From positions 62,001 to 126,000 of the forward strand of contig CAVVDT010000016.1 of assembly GCA_963747005.1 (NCBI GenBank): a DNA stretch of 64,000 bases. The letters run 5' to 3'. The translations under genes were made by a program, and so were the position numbers. Within the stretch, counting starts at the first letter, position 1; each line of letters begins with the position of its first letter. The DNA comes from CAVVDT01 sp963747005 (GTDB lineage: Bacteria > Pseudomonadota > Alphaproteobacteria > Rhizobiales > Aestuariivirgaceae). The notes beneath the pieces were generated by a model. The model searched no databases, was not told the DNA's origin, and saw only the letters and a list, made by a program, of their open reading frames with translations. Positions 52,109 to 61,508 of the stretch are shown piece by piece.

Positions 52109-54601
52109 ATGACCCAATCGACCCCGATCCCGCCGCGCAACGCCCAGGTCATCACCACGGCGTGCCAGTTCTGCATCGTGGGCTGCGGCTACAAGGTCTA
52201 CAAATGGCCTGCCGGCAAGGATGGCGGCACGGCGCCGGCAGACAACGCCTTCGGCATCGACCTGTCGCAGCAGCAGCCGGCCAATGGCCGCTGGATTGCG
52301 CCCTTGATGCATCAGGTGATCACCGAGCGCGATGGCCGAAAGGTCTCGGTCGCCATCCTGCCCGACGATGACTGCGTGGTGAACGGGGGGCTGGCGTCGG
52401 TGCGCGGCGGCAGTCTTGCCGCAACGCTCTATTCCCCCGACGGACCGACGAAGTCACGGCTGATGACGCCGCTCATCAAGGAGGGCGCCAGCCATCAGGT
52501 CGCCGACTGGCAGAGCGCCGTGGCGCTCGGCGCCCGCATCATGAAGGACTGTATCGACCGCTGGGGACCGGACTCGGTCGGCATGAAGTTCTACGATCAT
52601 GGCGGCGGCGGCGGCGGCTTCGAGAACAACTGGGCCATCGGCCGCTTCTTCTTCGACGGCGTCGGCACCAAGACCGCCTCGATCCACAACCGGCCGGCCT
52701 ACAACAGCGAAGTGCATGCCGCCGGCGATGCCGGTGTGGCGCCGCTGACCAATTCCTACATCGACGCCCAGCTTGCCGATACCATCCTCATCGTGGGCGC
52801 CAACCCTTACGAGACCCAGACCAACTACTTCCTCAATCACATGCTGAAGAACCTGTCGGGCGAATCCACGGACCTGAAGAAGTCCGCGCTCGGCACCGAG
52901 GCGCCGGCACCGGGCCGCATGATCATCGTCGATCCGCGCCGCACCATGTCGGTGGCCGCCGCCGAAGAGAGGGCCCTGCCCGGCCACGTCCTGCATTTGC
53001 AGATCGAGCCCGGGACCGACATCTGGCTTCTCAATGCCATCGCCCGGCTGATCGCCGAGCGGCACTGGTATGCCGTCTCTTTTGTCAGCGATTATTGCGA
53101 GAAGCAGACGTTCGAAGCCTATCAGCGCAGCAGCCTCGATCTGGAGCGCGGCCTGGATGAGATGCTCGATGAGGCAGCCCGCATCTGCGGTGTTGCGCGC
53201 GGCGCCATCGAGCAGGCGGCCGAGTGGATCGCCCGGCCCGACAAGGCCGGCATCCGGCCCCGCTGCCTCATGCACTACGAGAAGGGCCTCATCTGGGGTC
53301 TCAAGAACTACGAGAACATTGCCGCCATCGTCGACCTCGCCTTGCTGACCGGCAATGTCGGGCGGCCGGGCTGCGGGATCAGCCGCCTCGGCGGCCATCA
53401 GGAGGCCTATGTGCGTCCGCCCTATCCGGGCGGCCGGCCGGCCCTCAACGTCGATGAGGCGGTGCGCCGTGGCCGCGTCAAGACCTATTGGATCGGTGGA
53501 TGCGACCCGGTACTCACGACATCGCGTTGCGAAGCGATCGAGGAGACCTTCATCGAGCGCGGTGCCAAGGTCAGCAAGGCGCTCGAGGCGACCCGAGGCC
53601 AGGACGTGGCCGTGCGGGCCGAGGCTGTCGTGGAAGCGCTGAAGGACGGCGGGATGTTCCTCATGGTGCAGGACATCTACATGACCAAGACCGCCGAGCA
53701 CGGACACATCGTGCTGCCGGCTGCGCAATGGGGCGAGATGAACCTCACCTCGATCAACGGCGAACGCCGGCTGCGCCTGCACCAGAAGATCATGGATCCG
53801 CCGGGCCAGACCAGGCCCGACTGGCGCATCATGTCGTTGTTCGCCAGGGAGATGCAGAGGCTCTATCTCCATGAGGACAACAGCCTCATGGCCAACCGCT
53901 TCCGCGACTTCGACTGGGTGGACGAGGAAGCCGTCTTTATCGATGCCCGTCATTCTTTCAAGGGCGACGGCACGGACTCCATGGAAGGCTTTGCCGGCGT
54001 GACCTATGAGGCACTGCGCGTGCGCGGCACCAACGGCATCCAGACGCCGACCCGCAAGTTCGGGTCCCAGATCGTCGGCACCCCGCGCATGCACGAGGAC
54101 GGGCGGTTCGCCACCCCCTCCGGCAAGGCCCGTTTCATTCCCTCGCCGCCGCCGTGGGACAGCTATGCCGCCGTGGTCAAGCGGCAGCGGGAAAAATACC
54201 GCTTCTGGATCAACAACGGCCGCTCGAACCATTTCTGGCAGACGATGTATCATCACCGTTTGCTGAAGTTCTTCATTGAGCGCTCACCCCTGCCATGGGT
54301 GCAGATGCATCCCGACGATGCCGCATCGCTCGGCATCAGCGCCGGCGACCTGATCGAGCTGTTCAACGATGTTGGGACCGTGCAGGCGCTGGCCTACCCC
54401 AGCGAAGAGGTCAAGCCGACCCATGCCTTCATGATCTTCGGCCAGCCGCGCGGTGCCGCCGGCGATCTCGTCTCCGGGCACGTCGATCCGGCCACCACCA
54501 TTCCCTACTACAAGGGCGTGTGGGCCGACATCCGGCGTATCGGCCGCTTTCCGGACCTCATCAGGACGGTGTCGTTCAAGCCGCAGAACCTCACGCAATG
54601 A
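52109..54601 (+). CDS. aioA: Arsenite oxidase large (molybdenum) subunit AioA
   Basis: 830 aa, oxidises As(III) to As(V). The [3Fe-4S] motif is Cys19, Cys22, Cys26 (CQFCIVGCGYKVYKW). The arsenite-binding residues of Alcaligenes AioA have equivalents His193 and Glu201 (IHNRPAYNSE) and Arg426 and His430 (SRLGGHQE) with exact spacing, which favours arsenite over iodate as substrate. No own leader; exported bound to AioB. No cytochrome c or aioXSR sensor genes are beside it. The stop overlaps the next ATG. Confidence 0.96.
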   Translation: MTQSTPIPPRNAQVITTACQFCIVGCGYKVYKWPAGKDGGTAPADNAFGIDLSQQQPANGRWIAPLMHQVITERDGRKVSVAILPDDDCVVNGGLASVRGGSLAATLYSPDGPTKSRLMTPLIKEGASHQVADWQSAVALGARIMKDCIDRWGPDSVGMKFYDHGGGGGGFENNWAIGRFFFDGVGTKTASIHNRPAYNSEVHAAGDAGVAPLTNSYIDAQLADTILIVGANPYETQTNYFLNHMLKNLSGESTDLKKSALGTEAPAPGRMIIVDPRRTMSVAAAEERALPGHVLHLQIEPGTDIWLLNAIARLIAERHWYAVSFVSDYCEKQTFEAYQRSSLDLERGLDEMLDEAARICGVARGAIEQAAEWIARPDKAGIRPRCLMHYEKGLIWGLKNYENIAAIVDLALLTGNVGRPGCGISRLGGHQEAYVRPPYPGGRPALNVDEAVRRGRVKTYWIGGCDPVLTTSRCEAIEETFIERGAKVSKALEATRGQDVAVRAEAVVEALKDGGMFLMVQDIYMTKTAEHGHIVLPAAQWGEMNLTSINGERRLRLHQKIMDPPGQTRPDWRIMSLFAREMQRLYLHEDNSLMANRFRDFDWVDEEAVFIDARHSFKGDGTDSMEGFAGVTYEALRVRGTNGIQTPTRKFGSQIVGTPRMHEDGRFATPSGKARFIPSPPPWDSYAAVVKRQREKYRFWINNGRSNHFWQTMYHHRLLKFFIERSPLPWVQMHPDDAASLGISAGDLIELFNDVGTVQALAYPSEEVKPTHAFMIFGQPRGAAGDLVSGHVDPATTIPYYKGVWADIRRIGRFPDLIRTVSFKPQNLTQ

Positions 54602-55584
54602 AGCGGCTTGCCACATACGCGGCCCTCGCCGGTGCGCTTCTCGCGCTTCTGTTGCCGCTTGGGGCGCCCCGCGCTGCCGGCAAGACCGATCAGGTTCAGG
54701 CGGGCGCCGTTCTGCCTGGTGTCGATCTCCGCGGGGCCGACCTCTCCGGCAGGGATCTGTCGGGCATCAACTTGCGGGGCGCCGACCTCACCGGCGCCAA
54801 CCTCGCCGGCGCCAACCTCCAGAACGCTGATCTGCGCGAAGCCCGCCTCAGGCTTGTCTCGGCCCGCGGTGCCAACCTGGCAGGCGCCAATATCGGCAAC
54901 GCCGACCTGACGCTGGCCGATCTTTCCAATGCCGACCTCTCCGGTGCCATTGCGCTTCTGGCCAATCTGAGCGGCGCCAGGCTGCGCGGACTGAAGGCGG
55001 TGGGTGCCTTGCTGGGCGGCGCCAGGCTCACCAAGGCGGATGCAAGCGGTGCGGATTTCTCCAGGGCCTTCGTTGCCGGCGCCGATTTCAGGCAGGCCGT
55101 CCTCACCGGCGCCAGGATGGTCGACCTGAGCGCCGGCTCGGTCACTCCGGGCCGGAACCTGCCGCTGCCCGCCCACTTCGAGGGCGCCCGCCTCGATGGT
55201 GCCGACCTCACCGGTGCAAACCTCATCGGCTGCCATTTCCTCGAGGCGAAGCTCAATGCGACGATCCTCAGGAATGCCCGCCTCAATTATGCCGACCTGA
55301 CCTGGGTGGAAGCGCGCGGTGCCGATTTCTCCGGTGCCCGCCTCGGCCTTGCGCGCATGTATTCGTCGCACATCGAGAACGGCAATTTCGCCGGCGCCGA
55401 TCTCACCCTGACGCTGCTGACCGGCGCCCGCCTCGATGGCAGCAACTTTACGGGCGCCAGTTTCTTCACCACCGACATGACGTCGGCCTCGCTGGCGGGC
55501 GCTAGATTTGCCAGGGGGGCGGGCAGTGACATTATCCTGTCCAGCGCCACCTCGGTACCGAACGACATCAAGGACCAGCCATGA
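54598..55584 (+). CDS. Secreted pentapeptide-repeat protein
   Basis: 328 aa. Signal peptide (LAGALLALLLPLGAPRAAG) then about 50 pentapeptides of the A(D/N)LxG type forming a right-handed beta-helix, with a break near residue 185. Start codon shares ATGA with aioA; end shares ATGA with the aquaporin. Periplasmic or outer-membrane-facing. Function not known; coupling to aioA suggests scaffold, stabiliser or metal-stress role. Confidence 0.88.
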   Translation: MKRLATYAALAGALLALLLPLGAPRAAGKTDQVQAGAVLPGVDLRGADLSGRDLSGINLRGADLTGANLAGANLQNADLREARLRLVSARGANLAGANIGNADLTLADLSNADLSGAIALLANLSGARLRGLKAVGALLGGARLTKADASGADFSRAFVAGADFRQAVLTGARMVDLSAGSVTPGRNLPLPAHFEGARLDGADLTGANLIGCHFLEAKLNATILRNARLNYADLTWVEARGADFSGARLGLARMYSSHIENGNFAGADLTLTLLTGARLDGSNFTGASFFTTDMTSASLAGARFARGAGSDIILSSATSVPNDIKDQP

Positions 55585-56450
55585 CAACCACAATCGATCC
55601 CCTGATCGCGGCGGAGGAAGAAGCGGCCGACCGGGCCGAGCCGCGGATCGCCTCGGCGATGATCGGCGAATTCGCCGGCACCTTCATCCTGGTGTTCTTC
55701 GGTGTCGGCTCGGTGCAGGCGGCCGTCGCAACGGGCGCGCAGATGGGGCTGTGGCAGGTCGCCGTCGTATGGGCGATCGGCGTGAGCCTGGCGATCTACG
55801 CAACGGCCGGATTGTCCGGCGCCCACATCAATCCGGCGATTTCCCTGGCCGCCACCGTGTTCGACGGCTTTCCCGTCCGACGGCTGCCGCTCTACTGGGT
55901 GGCACAGCTTCTGGGCGCCATGGCGGCCGCGCTGGTCCTCTATGCCATGTTCGGCGAAGCCATCATCGAGCTGGAGGCGCGCCATGGTCTGCTGCGTGGC
56001 GGGCCATCGAGCGAATTGTCTGCCATGGTGTTCGGAGAATACTTCCCGAACCCGGCGATCTACGGGACCAACGAGAATGCCTGGCGCATCGTGTCGCTCA
56101 AGGGGGCCTTCATCGCCGAGATGACGGGCACCGCCATGCTGTCTTTCGTGGTCTTTTCGCTCACCAGTTCGCACAACAATTCGCGTCCCCCCGATGGCAT
56201 GGTGGCAGTGATGATCGGCCTGTGCGTCGCGGCCATCATCTCCGTGGTGGCACCACTTACCCAGGCAGGCCTCAATCCCGCCCGTGACTTCGGCCCGCGC
56301 CTCGTCAGTTATTTTCTTGGCTGGGGCAGCACGGCCATACCGGGCCCGCGCGGCGGGTTCTTCTGGGTCTATATCCTGGCGCCGCTGATCGGCGGCGTGA
56401 TCGGTGCGGGTGTCCAGCGGCTCATCGCCCACGCCAAGAAAATCCTTTGA
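55581..56450 (+). CDS. Aquaglyceroporin (MIP family), likely arsenite channel
   Basis: 289 aa, six membrane helices and two NPA boxes: SGAHINPAISLA (Asn84) and AGLNPARDFGP. The Asp after NPAR marks the glycerol-type branch that lets As(OH)3 pass. The insert SSHNNSRPPDG between helices is unusual. In rhizobia, AqpS channels in ars operons play this role. Whether it imports arsenite for AioAB or releases it is unclear. Confidence 0.92.
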   Translation: MTTTIDPLIAAEEEAADRAEPRIASAMIGEFAGTFILVFFGVGSVQAAVATGAQMGLWQVAVVWAIGVSLAIYATAGLSGAHINPAISLAATVFDGFPVRRLPLYWVAQLLGAMAAALVLYAMFGEAIIELEARHGLLRGGPSSELSAMVFGEYFPNPAIYGTNENAWRIVSLKGAFIAEMTGTAMLSFVVFSLTSSHNNSRPPDGMVAVMIGLCVAAIISVVAPLTQAGLNPARDFGPRLVSYFLGWGSTAIPGPRGGFFWVYILAPLIGGVIGAGVQRLIAHAKKIL

Positions 56451-56482
56451 ACGCCGGCAACGGCAGACATCGCGAGGTCACC

Positions 56483-57175
56483 ATGTACGGTCCCGACGCT
56501 GCGCTCTATGTGGACTGGCGCCAATCCGTCAAGTCCGACCCGCCCTATGCGCTCTATTTCTTCAAGCAGAAGCAGTACATCCGCTGGGACGTCGACAACG
56601 AGAAACTGTTCGAGGGCTATCCCCGCGATATCGCGCAAGGCTGGCCCGGTTTGCGCGAGGCCTTTCCGGAGGGAACGCTCAACGGTGCCATCCACGTGCC
56701 GGCATGGCGCAACCGCGCCTTTTTCTTCTTTCGCGGCGAAAACAGGGCCGTAAGCTGGGACGTGACCAACCACCGGATGGACCCCGGGCTGGTTCCCGTG
56801 GCCGGCATTCTTCCCGGCCAGTTGACCCGCAGCGGCGTGTTTACACCGCTTTACGTCGACTATGGCGATGTGCAGCGCATCTATGCCTTCCGCGGCGATG
56901 AATACGCGCGCTGGACGATCGCCGGCGAGGCCTTTCCCGAAGCCGAGGACAAGGGCTATCCCCGCAAGATCGGCGACGGCTGGACCGGCGGGCTGGTCAT
57001 CGCGCCGAGTTGTGCGGTGAGCGTCAACTGGACGAAGCGCAGCCCGGCGCTGAACAACCGCAAGAACTATTTCTTCCTCGGCGATCTCTATCTGCGCTGG
57101 GACGTCAAGACCCACTCCAAGAATTACAAGCTGGATGTCCCTTCAGGCTGGAAGGGCTGGCCCGACTTCGTCTGA
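56483..57175 (+). CDS. Hemopexin-repeat protein
   Basis: 230 aa. Four hemopexin-like repeats such as ALYFFKQKQYIRWDVDN, AFFFFRGENRAVSWD, IYAFRGDEYARWTI and YFFLGDLYLRWDV, the pattern of a four-bladed propeller. ATG at 56483 has GAGG five bases before; an upstream TTG at 56447 would overlap the aquaporin stop. No signal peptide. Rare in bacteria, and unexplained in an arsenite oxidase operon. Confidence 0.85.
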   Translation: MYGPDAALYVDWRQSVKSDPPYALYFFKQKQYIRWDVDNEKLFEGYPRDIAQGWPGLREAFPEGTLNGAIHVPAWRNRAFFFFRGENRAVSWDVTNHRMDPGLVPVAGILPGQLTRSGVFTPLYVDYGDVQRIYAFRGDEYARWTIAGEAFPEAEDKGYPRKIGDGWTGGLVIAPSCAVSVNWTKRSPALNNRKNYFFLGDLYLRWDVKTHSKNYKLDVPSGWKGWPDFV

Positions 57176-57215
57176 AACGGTTCTCGTGCCGACCCGCCTT
57201 GGCTTGCATGCTCGC

Positions 57216-58481
57216 TCACGTACGATCGTCGACTGCTTCCGGCGAGGGCGCGGGGAAGGTTTGCGGTGTAACCTGCACCGCCCTCACCTGCCTCGAACGG
57301 CGGCGTTCAGGCCCGAACAGCATGCGCATCGCGGCGAACGCCAGCACCGACACAAAGACCGCCGCCTGGAAATACATGAAGCCGTTCGCCCCCGACAGTT
57401 GCATCAGGCCGCCGGCCAGCAAAGGTCCGAACGATGAGCCGGTGCCATAGATGAGGAACAGCCTGGAGGAAGCGGACAGCATCTGCTCGCTCTGCAGTTG
57501 ATCGTTGGCATGGGCAAGGGCAACGGAGCGTGTCGGGATGGCGATCGTGCCATAGACCGCGAACATCGCGATGCTCAAGAGCATGGTCGTTCCCTGCACG
57601 GCCGCCGCGAAGGCCGCCATGGCGGCAAGCGCGCTTGTGGCCAGCAGCACCAGCCGGCGATCGACCACGTCGGCGATCATGCCGAGCGGGTATTGCACCA
57701 CCGTCACACCGAGCGTCGGCAGAGCCATCATGACCGAGATCAGCCAGACCGGAATGCCCTTGTGAAGCCCGTAGGCGGCGCCGAGGCCGAACAGCGCGCC
57801 CTGCGCCAGGCCGTTCACGAAGATGGTATAGACGGCAAGCGGCGAGGCGCGATAGACGAGGGCGAGCGACAGCGGCTTCGTCGGTTTCACCAGCGGTGCA
57901 TCGACGCGGATCAGGGTGAGCGGCACCAGCGACAAGGACAGGATGACCGATGCCAGGACAAAGCGCACATAGCCGTTGGTGTCGTCCACGTTGAGCAGGA
58001 ACTGGCCCGCGCCCATCATGCTGTAGGTGACGGCCATGTAGAGCGCCATCACCCGGCCGCGGTTGCGGTTCGACGTCGAGGCGTTGAGCCAGGCCTCGCA
58101 GACGATATAAAGACCCGCCGTGCAGATGCCGGTCACCACCCGCAATCCGAACCACCAGTTCGGCTCGATCAGCACCGGCACCAGAATGGCCGAAGACGAT
58201 GCCAGCGAGGCGAAGCCGGCGAAAACGCGGATGTAGCCGACCGCCTCGATGAGCCGCGGCGCAAGCCATGCACCGAGCAATATGCCGGCAGGGTAGCCGG
58301 TCGCCACATAGCCGATCACCATGCCGCTGAACTCGGCCTGGGTGGCGCGAAGCCCGATCAGCGAACCCTGGAGCCCCGTCGCCAACGCCAGCAGCGCGAT
58401 GCAGAACAAAAGAACGGCAACGCTCGTTCGCGACGATGTTATGAAGGGCTTGCCGGTGTCCACCGAAACGTCCTTTGGCAT
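57216..58481 (-). CDS. MFS transporter
   Basis: 421 aa, 12 predicted helices, sugar-efflux/YcaD-like MFS (GLRATQAEFSG, YPAGILLGAWLAPRLIE, GRVMALYMAV). ATG at 58481 chosen; 58568 adds a non-hydrophobic stretch. Convergent with the aio operon (40 bases between stops), so not part of it. Substrate not determinable. Confidence 0.88.
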   Translation of the reverse strand: MPKDVSVDTGKPFITSSRTSVAVLLFCIALLALATGLQGSLIGLRATQAEFSGMVIGYVATGYPAGILLGAWLAPRLIEAVGYIRVFAGFASLASSSAILVPVLIEPNWWFGLRVVTGICTAGLYIVCEAWLNASTSNRNRGRVMALYMAVTYSMMGAGQFLLNVDDTNGYVRFVLASVILSLSLVPLTLIRVDAPLVKPTKPLSLALVYRASPLAVYTIFVNGLAQGALFGLGAAYGLHKGIPVWLISVMMALPTLGVTVVQYPLGMIADVVDRRLVLLATSALAAMAAFAAAVQGTTMLLSIAMFAVYGTIAIPTRSVALAHANDQLQSEQMLSASSRLFLIYGTGSSFGPLLAGGLMQLSGANGFMYFQAAVFVSVLAFAAMRMLFGPERRRSRQVRAVQVTPQTFPAPSPEAVDDRT

Positions 58482-58605
58482 GATCGATCGGGCGTCTTCG
58501 CGGTCGACAGGATTTGCCGCGACGGCGTGACAGTGCAACGTCACTATGGAACATGACGAGCGAAGCATCTAGGCTGATCATGTACGATCAGCATGCAGGG
58601 CGGTG

Positions 58606-59580
58606 ATGACCAGGGCAACATTTCAGGACCTTCTCGACGAACGCGGCTGGCTGCTTGCCGACGGCGCCACCGGCACCAACTACTTTCTCGCCGGGCTCAA
58701 GTCCGGCACACCGCCCGAGACATGGAACGACAACCATCCCGACCGGGTCGTGGACCTGCATCGCCGTTTCATTGCGGCCGGCGCCGACATCATCCTCACC
58801 AACAGCTTCGGCGGCACCGCCAACCGCATGCGCATGCACGGCGAGGGGCATCGCGTCGCCGAGGTCAACGCCCGCGCGGCCGAACTTGCGCGCAACGCCG
58901 CGGACGAGGCCGGTCGGCCGGTGCTGGTCGCCGGCAGCATGGGGCCCACCGGCGATCTCTATGAGCCGCTGGGCGAACTGACCGTCGATCAGGGTGCGGT
59001 GGCCTATGAAGCCCAGGCCATGGCACTGGCCGAAGGCGGCGCCGATCTCTTGTGGATCGAGACCATATCGTCGGAAGAAGAAGTGACGGCGGCCCTCAGG
59101 GGTGCTGCCGCCACCGGACTGCCGGCCTTCGCCCTCATGAGCTTCGACACCAAGGGCCGGACAATGATGGGCATCTCGGCACAGGACCTTGCCCGCATGG
59201 TCGACCGGCTGCCTGTCCGCCCGACCGCCATCGGAGCGAATTGCGGCACCGGAGCATCCGAACTTGTCTGCAACGTTCTCGCCATGGCCTCGACCCGGCA
59301 GGACATCCCTATCGTGGCCAAGGCGAACTGCGGCCTGCCGGTCATGACCGACAGCGGCCAGATCGCCTATTCGGGCACGCCTGAACTCATGGCCAACTAC
59401 GCCAGGCTTGCCTGCGATGCCGGTGCCAGCATCATCGGCGGGTGTTGCGGCACCACGCCCGAACACCTCGCCGCCATGCGTCAGGCGCTCGATACCCACC
59501 GGCGCGGCGCCCCACCCGGCATCGAGACCATCGAGGCGCAACTCGGAGCGGTCTCGGCCTACGCTCGCAAGACGGCCTGA
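58606..59580 (+). CDS. Betaine-homocysteine-type S-methyltransferase
   Basis: 324 aa, homocysteine S-methyltransferase family. Zinc cysteines in GANCGTG and IGGCCGTTPEH; barrel start LLADGATGTN. GTG at 58603 directly precedes the ATG. Methyl donors in the family include glycine betaine, S-methylmethionine and dimethylsulfonium compounds. It stands alone between two MFS/ars genes; it could process a betaine-like arsenical or sulfonium product. Confidence 0.9.
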   Translation: MTRATFQDLLDERGWLLADGATGTNYFLAGLKSGTPPETWNDNHPDRVVDLHRRFIAAGADIILTNSFGGTANRMRMHGEGHRVAEVNARAAELARNAADEAGRPVLVAGSMGPTGDLYEPLGELTVDQGAVAYEAQAMALAEGGADLLWIETISSEEEVTAALRGAAATGLPAFALMSFDTKGRTMMGISAQDLARMVDRLPVRPTAIGANCGTGASELVCNVLAMASTRQDIPIVAKANCGLPVMTDSGQIAYSGTPELMANYARLACDAGASIIGGCCGTTPEHLAAMRQALDTHRRGAPPGIETIEAQLGAVSAYARKTA

Positions 59581-59596
59581 GAGCCCCGGATAGCCG

Positions 59597-60349
59597 CTAG
59601 CCTTGCTTGCGGATGGCGATCGACGACAGGTCTGCCGCCGGATCGATGGCCGGGCCGCCGCATTCCTTGCGTTCCGAGTAGCGATCCGTCAGGTGTGCCA
59701 CATGCGGGCGGATCAGCACCGTGAAGCGCACGAGTTCCTCCATCACATCCACGATCCGGTCGTAATAGCTCGACGCCCGCATGCGCCCCGCGTCGTCGAA
59801 TTCCTGGAAGGCCTTGGCCACGCTCGACTGGTTGGGGATGGTGAACATCCGCATCCAGCGCCCCAGCAGGCGCAAGGTGTTGACGGCATTGAACGACTGC
59901 GAGCCGCCGCTGACCTGCATGACGGCGAGCGTTCGCCCCTGGGTCGGCCGCATCCCGCCGCGGCTGAGCGGCAGGTGGTCGATCTGCGCCTTCATCACGC
60001 CGGTGATCTGGCCGTGCCGCTCGGGGCTGCACCATACATGACCCTCCGACCACATGGACAATTCGAGCAGTTCGCGCACGGCGGGATGATCATCGCCTTC
60101 CACCTGGTCCGGCAGCGGCAGGCTCGACGGATCGAAGACCCGCGTCTCGGCGCCGAACAGCTCCAGCAGCCTCGCGGCCTCTTCGATCGCCAGCCGCGAA
60201 TAGGAGCGCTTCCTCAGCGACCCGTAAAGCAACAGAATGCGCGGCTTGTGCGCAATCGGATCGGCAAGCCCCGCTGCCGGCGGATTGTGCACAAAGCGTC
60301 TGTCGAGGGCGGGCAGGTTGTGGAGGTCGGGGATATGTCTAAGCGGCAC
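59597..60349 (-). CDS. arsH: Organoarsenical oxidase/FMN reductase ArsH
   Basis: 250 aa NADPH-dependent FMN flavoprotein. LLLYGSLRKRSYSRLAIEEA is the FMN-phosphate loop, SPERHGQITG and QVSGGSQSFNAVN complete the site. ArsH oxidises trivalent methylarsenicals (MAs(III) to MAs(V)), which matches the methyl theme of this island. It overlaps the MFS gene by 11 bases and is last in arsR-MFS-arsH. Confidence 0.93.
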   Translation of the reverse strand: MPLRHIPDLHNLPALDRRFVHNPPAAGLADPIAHKPRILLLYGSLRKRSYSRLAIEEAARLLELFGAETRVFDPSSLPLPDQVEGDDHPAVRELLELSMWSEGHVWCSPERHGQITGVMKAQIDHLPLSRGGMRPTQGRTLAVMQVSGGSQSFNAVNTLRLLGRWMRMFTIPNQSSVAKAFQEFDDAGRMRASSYYDRIVDVMEELVRFTVLIRPHVAHLTDRYSERKECGGPAIDPAADLSSIAIRKQG

Positions 60350-61508
60350 GGAGGATTTTCCCTTTCGCTAGGTTGGCGACGATGAGGGTGGCGGCGATGC
60401 CTGCCGATGCGGTCACCAGCAGGGCGTTCTGGGCCATGCCGGCGACGGCCAGCCCGAGCAGGAACGGAGCGGCGGCCTGTGTCAGCCGGGCCGGCATCAT
60501 CAGCATGTTCAGCCGGTAGCCGTAATTGCGCGGCCCGAAGAGCGCAAGCGGCAGGGTCCCGCGGGCGATCGTGAACATGCCGTTGCCGGCCCCATGGAGG
60601 ACGGTGAAGACGGGCGCCGCGACGCTGCCGGCCACATACAGCAACCCGACGCCTATCGGATGCGCCACGGCCGCGATCATCGCCATGCTGGCCGGCTGCA
60701 AGCGCTGCAACAGGGTATATTCAAAGAGCCTTGCCGCCACCTGGGCGGGGCCGACCAGCGCCCCCAGCGCCACCGCTTCGGTGCGCGACAATCCCTCGAT
60801 TTCGAGGATGCGCGGCAGATGCACGGCAATGCCGGTGCTGATGAACCACTCCAGGGACAAATAAGCGGCCACCAGGAGCGTGGCGAACATGGCGAGCGGG
60901 GGACCGCCGGAAATCGGGGCCGGGGTGTCCGTTTCGGTGCTCGCGCCAAGCCTTGGGACACAGACCAGGTTGAGCGGCAGCGCCAGCGCCAGATGCATCC
61001 CCGCCCAGGCAAGGCATGCCCCGCGCCAGCCCCACCACGCCTCCAGCAGCGTGGTGAGCGGCCATCCCACGGTGCTGGCAAATCCGCCCACCAGCGTGAT
61101 CATCGTGATGGGCTTGCGCGATGCCGCGCCGAAAAATCGCGTCACGCACGCAAACGCCGCTTCATAAAGCCCCAGACCCATGCCCAGTCCGATGACGACC
61201 CAGCTCGCGAACAGCCACATGGCGTCGCGGGTTTCGGCAAGCGCGATGAGCCCGGCCGCGAACAGCAGATTCGATCCGGCCATGACCAGCCGCCCGCCGG
61301 TGCGGTCGATGAGTCTCCCGGCGACGGGGCCGATTGCCCCGGATATCAGGATCGCCACCGACAAGGCCAGGAACACGGTCGAGGTGGAGGTTCCGACATC
61401 GCGCGCAATGCCATCGGCCAGGATTGCCAGGAGGTAATAGGACGACGCCCAGGAAATCGTCTGGGTGATGCTGAGACCGCCGGTCAGCCTGTTCGCCGTC
61501 GATATCAT
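60339..61508 (-). CDS. MFS transporter in an ars operon (possibly ArsK-like)
   Basis: 389 aa, 12 helices (SWASSYYLLAILAD, GPVAGRLIDRTGG, GFASTVGWPL, FTVLHGAGNGMFTIARG). Coupled by ATGA to arsR and by overlap to arsH, so it very probably exports an arsenical or its intermediate. ArsK and ArsJ are MFS members in such operons; neither signature can be fixed by eye. It may be the missing efflux pump of this genome region. Confidence 0.85.
   Translation of the reverse strand: MISTANRLTGGLSITQTISWASSYYLLAILADGIARDVGTSTSTVFLALSVAILISGAIGPVAGRLIDRTGGRLVMAGSNLLFAAGLIALAETRDAMWLFASWVVIGLGMGLGLYEAAFACVTRFFGAASRKPITMITLVGGFASTVGWPLTTLLEAWWGWRGACLAWAGMHLALALPLNLVCVPRLGASTETDTPAPISGGPPLAMFATLLVAAYLSLEWFISTGIAVHLPRILEIEGLSRTEAVALGALVGPAQVAARLFEYTLLQRLQPASMAMIAAVAHPIGVGLLYVAGSVAAPVFTVLHGAGNGMFTIARGTLPLALFGPRNYGYRLNMLMMPARLTQAAAPFLLGLAVAGMAQNALLVTASAGIAATLIVANLAKGKILRAA

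Noticed and set aside
52454..54256. Minus-strand frame of 600 codons opposite aioA
   Set aside because: aioA is unmistakable and in phase with its neighbours.
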